Below, piece by piece: positions 1 to 5,804 of a stretch of DNA of 7,231 nt. Position 1 is the stretch's first letter. Each line of letters opens with the position of its first letter. The position numbers were made by a program, and so were the translations under genes. The notes beneath the pieces were generated by a model, which saw nothing but the letters and a program-made list of their open reading frames with translations, was not told where the DNA came from and ran no database searches. The stretch comes from Bifidobacteriaceae bacterium (GTDB lineage: Bacteria; Actinomycetota; Actinomycetes; Actinomycetales; WQXJ01), in contig JAITJY010000401.1 in assembly GCA_031278675.1 (NCBI GenBank), positions 1-7,231 on the forward strand, in the 5' to 3' direction.

Positions 1-732
1 CCGGGAGGATAGGCGATGCGCCACAGCCACCATGACGCCTTGGCCGGGGATCACATCGATGTCGTAGATTCCCATCAGAGCGGCGATTTGACCCACCCAC
101 GGGCCGCTGGCGTTGATCAGGAAACCGGTGTCGATAAGCACATCTTCATCGGCTTTGCGGTCGTGGCAGCGCACGGCTGCGACCCGGCCGCCTTTCAACT
201 CGATCGCTGTGACCGTGGTGTAACGCAGCAGGCGTGCGCCGTAGGCCACCGCTGAGCGGATCGCGCCCCAGGCCATGGTCCAGCCGTCGATTGTCCCGTC
301 TTGGACCTCCATCACGCGCACTGCCTTCGGGTTGAGCCGTGGCTCCAAGCGCAGCGCTTGTGCGGGGGTGATTTCGCGGTGCGGCAGCCCGGCGGCGGCG
401 CAACCCTGGACAAACTTGTCGCCGAAGCTTTCGTCATCGTTCTCAAGGAGGACAAAGAACCCGCCCGTGTCTTCTACGGCATCAGGATTGATCCGCTTGA
501 CAATGCCGTTTTCTTCGGCGCATTCCCGGGCGGATTCCGGGTCGGAGACCACGTATCGCCCCCCCGAATGCAACAGCCCGTGGAAGCGGGCCGAGGTACC
601 TTGGGCTAGATCGGCCCGCTCAACCAATGCCACGGTAAAGCCGCGCATCGCTGCGTCGCGCGCGATTCCGCAGCCGGTAGAGCCTCCGCCGATCACCACT
701 ACGTCAGCGCTGAGCGTTCTCACGCGAGCCAC
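1..732 (-). CDS. glpA: GlpA-type FAD-dependent glycerol-3-phosphate dehydrogenase, N-terminal part
   Basis: The reading frame is open from a GTG at 732 to the left edge (244 residues), so the C-terminal half lies outside the window. The protein begins with a Rossmann FAD-binding strand, VVVIGGGSTGCGIARD (residues about 11-26), with Glu38 at the end of the second strand as expected for FAD ribose binding. The stretch HGLLHSGGRY (51-60), followed by a DPESAREC-type segment, matches the anaerobic glycerol-3-phosphate dehydrogenase subunit GlpA better than GlpD. A second FAD contact, NASGPW, is at about 207-212. GlpA oxidises glycerol 3-phosphate to dihydroxyacetone phosphate, usually with partners GlpB and GlpC, whose genes would lie outside this window if present. 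The start is uncertain: GTG 732 has only a close GAAAGG upstream, and the frame stays open further upstream without a better start. A related FAD oxidoreductase with another substrate cannot be excluded. Confidence 0.87.
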   Translation of the reverse strand, partial: MARVRTLSADVVVIGGGSTGCGIARDAAMRGFTVALVERADLAQGTSARFHGLLHSGGRYVVSDPESARECAEENGIVKRINPDAVEDTGGFFVLLENDDESFGDKFVQGCAAAGLPHREITPAQALRLEPRLNPKAVRVMEVQDGTIDGWTMAWGAIRSAVAYGARLLRYTTVTAIELKGGRVAAVRCHDRKADEDVLIDTGFLINASGPWVGQIAALMGIYDIDVIPGQGVMVAVAHRLSSR

Positions 733-754
733 CAAACCTTTCGCAGAACTCCCG

Positions 755-773
755 GAGGTCAGCCGTTGACCTC
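755..773. promoter_or_regulatory. Operator-like perfect inverted repeat upstream of the glpA-like gene
   Basis: GAGGTCA and TGACCTC form a perfect 7-bp inverted repeat around the 5-base spacer GCCGT. It lies 22 bases upstream of the proposed GTG start of the glpA-like gene. Its size and position suit a dimeric repressor, but no known consensus is matched securely and no clear promoter is visible beside it. It could also form an RNA hairpin in the leader. Confidence 0.4.
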
Positions 774-909
774 GCGTTTCTACGACACTATGACGGCTCC
801 GCCGGGGTTGCCCATTTTTCCGGCGCTATTGCACAAACGTGCGCCGACGGCTTGGGGGCTTCCCGTTTGCCGCTGCCCGATGCCGTCCGCTCACCTCACG
901 GCGCCCCCC

Positions 910-930
910 GCGCGGGGTCAGCCCCAGCGC
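910..930 (-). terminator. Hairpin downstream of the NAD(P)-binding gene, possible terminator
   Basis: GCGCGGGG and CCCC-A-GCGC can pair around a TCAG loop: an 8-bp GC stem with one bulged base. On the minus strand it begins 16 bases after the TGA of the dehydrogenase gene. No T-tract follows, so it is not a classic intrinsic terminator, although many actinobacterial terminators lack one. An overlapping perfect 12-bp palindrome (CCCCGCGCGGGG, 905-916) offers an alternative fold. Confidence 0.38.
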
Positions 931-946
931 TTGGCGCCGCGCTTGA

Positions 947-1600
947 TCAGTACGCCACCGTGAACCTTTGGCGCTTGTGGGCGGGGCGGTCTATTTCGTC
1001 GAGGACGGCGAGTGCCAGGTCCGGCGCGGAGATGTAGCTGAAGCCTGAATCATCTACCAGCACCACGTCACCGCCGGTGCGGTAGAAGCCTTTGGCTTCG
1101 CCTGGTGCGAAGGCGCCGAAGGCGGGGGCGGGGGAGACCCCGAACCAGTCGACGCCGGCGGGGCTGGATTTGAGGTCTTGCAGCACTCCGGCCATCTCGT
1201 CTGCCTCCGGTTTGAACGCGGCCGGGAAATCTGGTCCCGCTGCCAGGGGCGGCCCGCCCGGCACCGCTGTCAGCGAGCCCGCGCCCAGGATCACGCCGAG
1301 CCGGAACTGCCACAACATGTCAGCCATCCGGATCAGTTCGCGGTTGACCCGGCGAACCTGGCCCAGCATTGGCCCGCGCGGCGAGAGCGCAGAAATGACC
1401 ACATCCGTCTTGCCGATTGCGGCGTCGAGGAAGGCCGGCTCGGTCACCGACCCCTCGAGATAGGACGCCCCAGCGATAGCTGCGGCCCCCGTCGGCCGAT
1501 GCCGTGCTACCGCCGTTACTTCGTGGCCGCGCCGCACCGCCTCAGCGACGATCGCTGCCCCCGCGTAACCTGTCCCGCCCAACACCGTGATCTGTGTCAT
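947..1600 (-). CDS. NAD(P)-binding atypical short-chain dehydrogenase (YwnB/NmrA-like)
   Basis: This 217-residue protein starts with the dinucleotide-binding motif GGTGYAG (residues 8-14, GxxGxxG). Arg33 after the second beta strand suggests a preference for NADPH. The C-terminal YISAPDLALAVLDEI segment and RQRFTV ending are typical of the atypical SDR group of small NAD(P)H-binding proteins (COG2910, YwnB-like). The usual SDR catalytic YxxxK is not apparent, so the protein may be a redox sensor or a reductase of unknown substrate. The start is placed at ATG 1600 because AAGGAG (1615-1610) is 9 bases upstream; the in-frame GTG at 1606 would be only 3 bases from that site. Its role is unknown. 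It is transcribed divergently from thrC and in the same direction as the glpA-like gene, but a hairpin and 214 bases separate it from that gene. Confidence 0.88.
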   Translation of the reverse strand: MTQITVLGGTGYAGAAIVAEAVRRGHEVTAVARHRPTGAAAIAGASYLEGSVTEPAFLDAAIGKTDVVISALSPRGPMLGQVRRVNRELIRMADMLWQFRLGVILGAGSLTAVPGGPPLAAGPDFPAAFKPEADEMAGVLQDLKSSPAGVDWFGVSPAPAFGAFAPGEAKGFYRTGGDVVLVDDSGFSYISAPDLALAVLDEIDRPAHKRQRFTVAY

Positions 1601-1609
1601 GTCCACTCA

Positions 1610-1615
1610 CTCCTT
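1610..1615 (-). promoter_or_regulatory. Ribosome binding site fixing the start at ATG 1600
   Basis: Read on the minus strand, AAGGAG lies 9 bases before ATG 1600. It favours this codon over the upstream in-frame GTG at 1606. Confidence 0.7.
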
Positions 1616-1635
1616 TTACCTATTGGCTGTTCCGA

Positions 1636-1662
1636 ACTATCCGGCTCCCGCTGGCGTGCCAA
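1636..1662 (-). promoter_or_regulatory. Weak candidate promoter for the NAD(P)-binding gene
   Basis: On the minus strand TTGGCA (1662-1657, five of six bases of the -35 consensus) is followed after 15 bases by GATAGT (1641-1636, four of six bases of the -10 consensus). The -10 ends 35 bases before the ATG. The spacer is shorter than the usual 17, so this is tentative. Confidence 0.22.
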
Positions 1663-1705
1663 GAGCCCACGTCAAGCCAGCGTACCGCCGTGGCTGCCCG
1701 GCCGC

Positions 1706-1719
1706 CCGCCCCGGGGCGG
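1706..1719. repeat. 14-bp GC palindrome in the divergent intergenic region
   Basis: CCGCCCCGGGGCGG is a perfect palindrome within a run of almost pure G+C (about 1694-1749) between the divergent NAD(P)-binding gene and thrC. It could be a protein-binding site, a hairpin, or a chance product of base composition. Confidence 0.35.
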
Positions 1720-1762
1720 CGGGGTGCGCGGGCGCGCGGGGGCGGGGCGGAGTTAGTCAGGG

Positions 1763-1779
1763 TAGCCTGGAGAACCGTG
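1763..1779 (+). promoter_or_regulatory. Candidate -10 box TAGCCT with possibly leaderless thrC start
   Basis: TAGCCT (1763-1768) fits the actinobacterial TANNNT -10 pattern and stands 8 bases before the GTG start of thrC, so transcription would begin at or within a few bases of the start codon. No -35 hexamer is visible in the GC run upstream. GGAG at 1769-1772, 4 bases before the GTG, could instead be a closely spaced ribosome binding site. The same arrangement appears at 4670-4686. Confidence 0.42.
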
Positions 1780-3213
1780 CGCTATGTATCTACCAGGGCA
1801 GTGGACGGCGGGGGAGCGCGCTCGTTCAGCGAGGTTCTCTTGGACGGGCTCGCACCGGACGGCGGCCTCTACATCCCCGAGTCATACCCGCAGGTTGACG
1901 CGGCTCGGCTAGACCGCTGGCGCGACCTGCTAGCCACGCAGGGCTACGCGCACCTGGCCGCCGCCGTGCTGGAATTGTTTGCTGCCGAGTACGGCGGGCA
2001 CAGCCTTATCCAAATGGCCGAGGCGGCCTATACCGCCGCGAAATTCGGGACGCCTGAGATTGTGCCGGTGGAGCGCGTGGCGGGCACCAACCTCTGGTTA
2101 GCGCAGCTCGCGAACGGGCCGACCGCTGCGTTCAAGGATATGGCGATGCAGTTGTTAGGTCAACTGTTCGAGGTCGAATTGGAGCGGCGCGACACCTGGC
2201 TGACCGTGTTGGGGGCCACGTCCGGGGACACCGGGAGTTCGGCCGAGGTGGCGCTGACGGGGCGGTCGCGGATCAGGGTCGCCATGTTGACGCCGCGCGG
2301 ACGGATGACCCCATTTCAGCAGGCGCAGATGTATTCAATTGATGATCCTGCCATCGCGAATATCGCCATTGACGGCGTGTTCGACGATTGCCAAGACCTG
2401 GTCAAGGCCGTTAATCTGGATGCTGGATTCAAGGCCCGCTGGCATATCGGAGCAGTCAATTCGATCAACTGGGCGCGGGTTATAGCTCAGGTCATCTACT
2501 ATTTTGCAGCGTATTTCCGCACCGGCGCGGATTGTGTTTCCTTCGCTGTTCCGACCGGCAATTTTGGCAATATATTAGCTGGTCATGTTGCCCGCGAGAT
2601 GGGTTTGCCGATAGATCGGCTGATTCTTGCCACAAATGAGAATAATGTGCTCCACGAGTTCTTCTCGACCGGGATTTACCGTCCGCGCGGGGCGGCCCAA
2701 ACCTACGAGACATCAAGCCCGTCGATGGATATTTCTAAAGCGTCGAACTTTGAACGGTTTGTGGCTGATCTGGTGGGGCGCGATGGCGCTCGCGTCGCGG
2801 CATTATTCGGTGTGGCACTGCCGCGCGAGGGCTTTTTCTCGCTGGCCGATACTCCCGAATTCGCGAGTCTGCGTGACCGCTTCGGTTTTGTCAGCGGCAC
2901 ATCCACCCACGCCGACCGGATCGCCACCATCCGGCAGACATGGGAGACCGCCGGAATATTGGTGGACCCCCACACGGCCGATGCCGTCCACGTCGCCTAC
3001 GCCCTAGGTGCCGCTGGGCGGGGCGGGCCCGTGATCGTCACCGAGACGGCCTTGCCTATCAAGTTCGCGGAAACGATCACCGAGGCGGTCGGTTTCCGGC
3101 CACCGATCCCCGCCCGGTTTGCGGCCCTGATGGACGCGCCGCGCCTGGTCACGGACCTCCCGAACGACGCGCAACACCTCAAGGCATGGCTTGAATCCTG
3201 GCTCAGCGGCTAG
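1777..3213 (+). CDS. thrC: Threonine synthase (PLP-dependent)
   Basis: Threonine synthase converts O-phospho-L-homoserine to L-threonine plus phosphate, the last step of threonine synthesis, in the cytoplasm. The 478-residue length is close to the corynebacterial enzyme (about 480). The N-terminal RYVSTR and LAPDGGLY (25-32) are typical of this class. Lys120 in GPTAAFKDMAMQ is the pyridoxal-phosphate Schiff-base lysine, SGDTGSSAE (149-157) and PTGNFGN (259-265) are cofactor and phosphate contacts, and NSINWAR and SSPSMDISKASNFER are family signatures. The frame is open back to 1594, but the extra 61 residues are Arg/Gly/Ala-rich without family resemblance and cover the intergenic region, so the start is set at GTG 1777, where homology begins. 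No hom or thrB is adjacent in this window. Bases 2341-2760 are clearly less GC-rich than the rest of the gene. Confidence 0.97.
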   Translation: MRYVSTRAVDGGGARSFSEVLLDGLAPDGGLYIPESYPQVDAARLDRWRDLLATQGYAHLAAAVLELFAAEYGGHSLIQMAEAAYTAAKFGTPEIVPVERVAGTNLWLAQLANGPTAAFKDMAMQLLGQLFEVELERRDTWLTVLGATSGDTGSSAEVALTGRSRIRVAMLTPRGRMTPFQQAQMYSIDDPAIANIAIDGVFDDCQDLVKAVNLDAGFKARWHIGAVNSINWARVIAQVIYYFAAYFRTGADCVSFAVPTGNFGNILAGHVAREMGLPIDRLILATNENNVLHEFFSTGIYRPRGAAQTYETSSPSMDISKASNFERFVADLVGRDGARVAALFGVALPREGFFSLADTPEFASLRDRFGFVSGTSTHADRIATIRQTWETAGILVDPHTADAVHVAYALGAAGRGGPVIVTETALPIKFAETITEAVGFRPPIPARFAALMDAPRLVTDLPNDAQHLKAWLESWLSG

Positions 3214-3241
3214 GCTTGGCGAGACTCGTTCCGCGAACCCC

Positions 3242-3247
3242 GGAAGG
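3242..3247 (+). promoter_or_regulatory. Ribosome binding site of the SPFH gene
   Basis: GGAAGG stands 8 bases before ATG 3256. A nearer ATG at 3251 is out of frame and only 3 bases away, so the site supports 3256. Confidence 0.6.
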
Positions 3248-3255
3248 CTAATGAC

Positions 3256-4572
3256 ATGGGACTCATCAAAGCGGCCGTCGCCGCCGTCGGCGGCACCTTG
3301 GCTGATCAGTGGCTCGATGCGATCGGCGTGCCCGCCGACCTGGTCAAACAGGACACCTTATTGATCCGGGGGCAGTCCCTGCGGGCGGATGGGCGTGGTT
3401 CTAACACGAAGGGGACAGCGGACCTTGTCTCCAACGGGTCCAAGATCGTGGTCCCAACCAACATGACCATGTTGCTGGTCGATGGCGGCCGCGTGCTGGA
3501 CGCGAGCGCCGAGCCCGGCTATTACACCGTCGACAACTCGACCCAGCCCTCGGTGTTCGTGGGGCAGTGGGGCGATTCGTTCCGTCAAGCCTGGGAGCGG
3601 TTCAAGTTCGGTGGCGCCACGCCCCAACAACAACAAGTGATCTACATTGCCCAGCGCGAGATCCGCGACATCAAGTTCGGCACTAAACAAGCCATCCAGT
3701 ACTTCGACACCGCATACAACGCAGAATTGTTCCTGAGGACGTTCGGGTCCTTCACCATTTTGATCAACGATCCGTTCTTGTTCTTCGCGAACGTCTACGA
3801 CAAAACCTCGGCCCGGGTCAATTTCTCCGATATTGACGATCAATTCCTCGCCGAGTTCATGTCAAAGCTGACCACGGCGATCGCGCAGCTCAGTGGGCAA
3901 GGCGTGCGAGTCAGCGCCGTCCAGCAACACCAGGACCTGTTGTCCCAGGCCATGGCCAGTCTGTTGGACGCCGAATGGACCCAGACGCGCGGGATTGAGA
4001 TTGTCCGAGTCGCCGTCGAATCCGTCAGCTACACCGACGAATCGCGCGACCTGATCAACCTGCGCAACAGAGGCGCCATGTTGTCCGACCCGGCAATCCA
4101 ACGCGGTTATGTGGCCGGGACCGTGGCTGACGCCCTGCAAGCTGCTGGAGAAAACCCGGGCGGCGGCGCCGGGGGGATGCTCGGGATCGGGTTTGCCGGC
4201 GGTGCGGCCGGGGGGCTGTTCGGCGGCCCGCTGGTACCACCCGCCCAGGGCGCACCCGCGCCGGGCGGCGCCGACCCGGGAACCGGTGGCCCCGCCGGCG
4301 CCTGGGTGCCCCCGAACCAACCGCCGCCCGGCCAGCCGCTGGCCCCAGTCCCGGCTGCCGGGTGGGGTGCGCCGTCGGCTCCGGCCGCCGACGTACCCGT
4401 ACCGGTGACAGGGCCTGGACCCGGCGCGACGGCTGATGCCGGAGCGGGCGCGGCCGCCGGCGGCGCGGCCGCCGGAAGCGCGGCTCAGGTAGGGCCGCGT
4501 TTTTGCCCGGACTGCGGCACTCCCACCACGGGCACCAAGTTCTGCGGCAACTGCGGGCGCCAACTGTATTAG
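3256..4572 (+). CDS. SPFH-domain protein with C-terminal zinc ribbon (YdjI-like)
   Basis: This 438-residue protein resembles the COG4260 family (stomatin/prohibitin-like with a Zn ribbon, sometimes labelled 'virion core protein'). It has a short hydrophobic/amphipathic N-terminus (about 1-18), then an SPFH-type region (about 50-285) with family blocks such as AEPGYYTVD, IKFGT and TQTRGIEIVRVAVESV. A low-complexity Gly/Pro/Ala linker (about 298-413) follows, then a zinc ribbon with Cys417, Cys420, Cys430 and Cys433. There is no signal peptide or clear transmembrane helix, so it is probably a peripheral cytoplasmic membrane scaffold. In Bacillus subtilis ydjI sits in an operon with a pspA homologue (ydjF) linked to envelope stress; no pspA is seen here. 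It begins 42 bases after thrC on the same strand and may be cotranscribed. The exact function is unknown. Confidence 0.9.
   Translation: MGLIKAAVAAVGGTLADQWLDAIGVPADLVKQDTLLIRGQSLRADGRGSNTKGTADLVSNGSKIVVPTNMTMLLVDGGRVLDASAEPGYYTVDNSTQPSVFVGQWGDSFRQAWERFKFGGATPQQQQVIYIAQREIRDIKFGTKQAIQYFDTAYNAELFLRTFGSFTILINDPFLFFANVYDKTSARVNFSDIDDQFLAEFMSKLTTAIAQLSGQGVRVSAVQQHQDLLSQAMASLLDAEWTQTRGIEIVRVAVESVSYTDESRDLINLRNRGAMLSDPAIQRGYVAGTVADALQAAGENPGGGAGGMLGIGFAGGAAGGLFGGPLVPPAQGAPAPGGADPGTGGPAGAWVPPNQPPPGQPLAPVPAAGWGAPSAPAADVPVPVTGPGPGATADAGAGAAAGGAAAGSAAQVGPRFCPDCGTPTTGTKFCGNCGRQLY
4450..4475 (+). repeat. 11-bp direct repeat in the SPFH linker
   Basis: GCGGCCGCCGG occurs at 4450-4460 and again at 4465-4475 (period 15). 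It is in frame and encodes the Ala/Gly part of the linker. It is consistent with slippage-driven growth of low-complexity sequence. Confidence 0.55.
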
Positions 4573-4587
4573 CCTCCCGGGGCGGGA

Positions 4588-4607
4588 TTGGCCCCATTCG
4601 GGGGCAA
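4588..4607 (+). terminator. Hairpin after the SPFH gene, possible terminator
   Basis: GCCCC (4591-4595) pairs with GGGGC (4601-4605) around ATTCG. TT and AA outside extend the stem past one bulged G. It starts 15 bases after the SPFH stop codon. No T-tract follows, so intrinsic termination is uncertain. Confidence 0.35.
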
Positions 4608-4643
4608 CCGTCGGGGTCTTAACCGGAATTGGTGGGGCTGTTG

Positions 4644-4658
4644 GGGCGCTTCGCGCCC
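4644..4658 (+). other. Hairpin upstream of the tlyA cluster
   Basis: GGGCGC and GCGCCC form a perfect 6-bp stem around TTC. It ends 25 bases before the start of the small protein gene. It overlaps the place where a -35 box would be if TAGCGT at 4670 is the -10, so it could be a terminator of upstream transcription or a binding site. Confidence 0.3.
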
Positions 4659-4669
4659 GGGGGCTCGGG

Positions 4670-4686
4670 TAGCGTTGGATACCGTG
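4670..4686 (+). promoter_or_regulatory. Candidate -10 box TAGCGT with possibly leaderless GTG start
   Basis: TAGCGT (4670-4675) fits TANNNT and is 8 bases from GTG 4684, the same layout as before thrC (GGGTAGC...ACCGTG in both, 15 of 20 bases shared). No good ribosome binding site precedes this GTG, which fits a leaderless or near-leaderless message. No -35 hexamer is clear. Confidence 0.42.
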
Positions 4687-4812
4687 GAGGCTCAAGAGAT
4701 TGTCCGGCGGGCACGCCTAGCCGAAGAAGCGCCCCTCGACCAGCGGGTCGTGGCTTATGAAACAGCCCTGGCCGAACTCGAAGAATTACTCGGGAACACG
4801 GTGGCGCGGTGA
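4684..4812 (+). CDS. Small conserved protein of the tlyA-nadK-recN cluster
   Basis: A 42-residue acidic, probably helical protein reads VEAQEIVRRARLAEEAPLD, then QRVVAYETALAELEELLG. The pattern of an Arg/Leu-rich helix, a 'PL..RV..YE' turn and a Leu-rich helix resembles the short proteins found immediately before tlyA in other actinobacteria (the position of Rv1693 in M. tuberculosis). Their function is not known to me. The start is uncertain: GTG 4684 is preferred because the family-like part begins there and a -10-like box lies just upstream. TTG 4675 is possible, and the frame is open to GTG-like codons as far as 4588, but that extension is Gly/Trp/Arg-rich noise. The stop overlaps the tlyA start by 4 bases (GTGA), so translation is probably coupled. 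Confidence 0.7.
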   Translation: MEAQEIVRRARLAEEAPLDQRVVAYETALAELEELLGNTVAR

Positions 4813-5804
4813 GGCGGCGCCTCGACCAAGAAATGGTGCGGCGGCACCTTGCCCGCTCGCGGCGCCACGCCAGCGAACTGATCGCCGCAGGCGCCGTCCA
4901 ACTGCGCGGCACACCAGCGGCCAAAGCCGCCACCCAGGTTGACCAAGATGCCCCCATCAGCGTCAAAGCCGCCGACTCAGGCAACGCCGCCTACGCCTCA
5001 CGCGGCGCCCACAAACTGGCCGGCGCCCTCACGGAACTAGAGCACCGGGGGCGACCGGTCGGCATCGGCGGACGGGTCTGCCTTGATGCCGGGGCCTCAA
5101 CCGGCGGCTTCACCGATGTGCTGCTGCGCGGTGGGGCCGCGCTGGTCCACGCGGTTGACGTGGGCTACGGGCAACTCGCGTGGCGGCTGCGTCAAGACCC
5201 CCGCGTCCGGGTCCACGACCGCACAAACGTTCGCCACATCACCCCCGCCTGCATTGAGCCGCCGCCAGAACTGCTGGTCGCCGACCTGTCGTTCATTTCG
5301 CTGCGCCACGTCATTCCCGCGCTCGCCCGGATCGCTGCGCCCGGCGCCCGCTTCCTGTTGATGGTCAAACCCCAGTTTGAGGTCGGCAGGGACCGCTTGC
5401 CCTCCGGTGGCGTGGTGACCTCGCCCGCAGATCGGGCCAGCGCGGTCGTTGCAGTAGCGCAGGCAGCCACCGCCGCCGGTTTGGCCGTGCACGATGCCGT
5501 CCGCTCACCCCTGCCCGGCCCCTCCGGCAACGTCGAGTTCTTTTTGGATCTTCAAGCACCCGGCCCAAAGCTCGCGCGGGAAGCCGCCGGATCGGATGTG
5601 AGCGCTAACAGTGGTTTGACGCTGGCCGGCGTGGAAGCCGCCGCCTGGCGCGAAGCCACCGGGGGCGCGGCGGCTGCCCGGCGTGACGCAGCGGCTGCCC
5701 GGTGTGACGCGGCGGCGGGCGGCAGCGGCGGCGGGGCAGACGGTGTTGCCGGGGGCGCGGGCCTGGGGCTGGACGCACAGCGCGCGTGGGGGGTGAGGGC
5801 CTGA
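4809..5804 (+). CDS. tlyA: TlyA-type 16S/23S rRNA 2'-O-methyltransferase (hemolysin A family)
   Basis: TlyA uses S-adenosylmethionine to methylate the 2'-OH of cytidines in 23S rRNA and, in the long-N-terminus type, also 16S rRNA; in mycobacteria loss of these methyl groups gives capreomycin resistance. The N-terminal S4 RNA-binding domain spans about 1-55. The methyltransferase domain contains the SAM motif LDAGASTGGFT (92-102), and the known catalytic set K-D-K-E appears as Lys69, Asp159, Lys187 and Glu243. Lys69 falls at the same number as in M. tuberculosis, so this is the longer TlyAII-type N-terminus. The interdomain linker reads AAYA (60-63) where M. tuberculosis has RAWV. The protein has 331 residues against 268 in M. 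tuberculosis; the excess is an Ala/Gly-rich tail after about residue 248. The GTG start overlaps the previous stop, and the TGA overlaps the nadK ATG by one base. Confidence 0.96.
   Translation: MRRRLDQEMVRRHLARSRRHASELIAAGAVQLRGTPAAKAATQVDQDAPISVKAADSGNAAYASRGAHKLAGALTELEHRGRPVGIGGRVCLDAGASTGGFTDVLLRGGAALVHAVDVGYGQLAWRLRQDPRVRVHDRTNVRHITPACIEPPPELLVADLSFISLRHVIPALARIAAPGARFLLMVKPQFEVGRDRLPSGGVVTSPADRASAVVAVAQAATAAGLAVHDAVRSPLPGPSGNVEFFLDLQAPGPKLAREAAGSDVSANSGLTLAGVEAAAWREATGGAAAARRDAAAARCDAAAGGSGGGADGVAGGAGLGLDAQRAWGVRA
5671..5712 (+). repeat. Two tandem 21-bp units in the tlyA tail
   Basis: Units 5671-5691 and 5692-5712 match at 19 of 21 bases. They are in frame and encode AAARRDA followed by AAARCDA. 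This looks like a recent in-frame duplication by slippage in a very GC-rich stretch. Confidence 0.85.

Noticed and set aside
275..769. Plus-strand open frame opposite the glpA-like gene
   Set aside because: The minus-strand frame carries clear FAD-binding and GlpA signatures over the same bases. The plus-strand translation shows no family features.
766..963. 65-residue plus-strand frame in the gap between the two minus-strand genes
   Set aside because: TTG start, no ribosome binding site, Pro/Ala-rich composition and overlap with the end of the NAD(P)-binding gene. No positive evidence for coding.
1594..1776. In-frame upstream extension of thrC by 61 residues
   Set aside because: The extension is Arg/Gly/Ala-rich, shows no resemblance to threonine synthase and spans the GC-rich intergenic region. 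Family homology begins at GTG 1777.
1601..1776. Leader peptide or attenuator ahead of thrC
   Set aside because: No short frame rich in Thr or Ile codons and no pair of competing hairpins with a T-tract is seen.
3191..3216. Possible promoter TTGAAT ... TAGGCT at the end of thrC for the SPFH gene
   Set aside because: The spacer is only 14 bases and the TAG is the thrC stop codon, so the match is probably fortuitous.
3862..4695. Long minus-strand open frame (277 residues) opposite the SPFH gene
   Set aside because: It is antisense to a confidently assigned gene, Pro/Arg/Gly-rich, without recognisable domains. This is a common shadow in GC-rich coding DNA.
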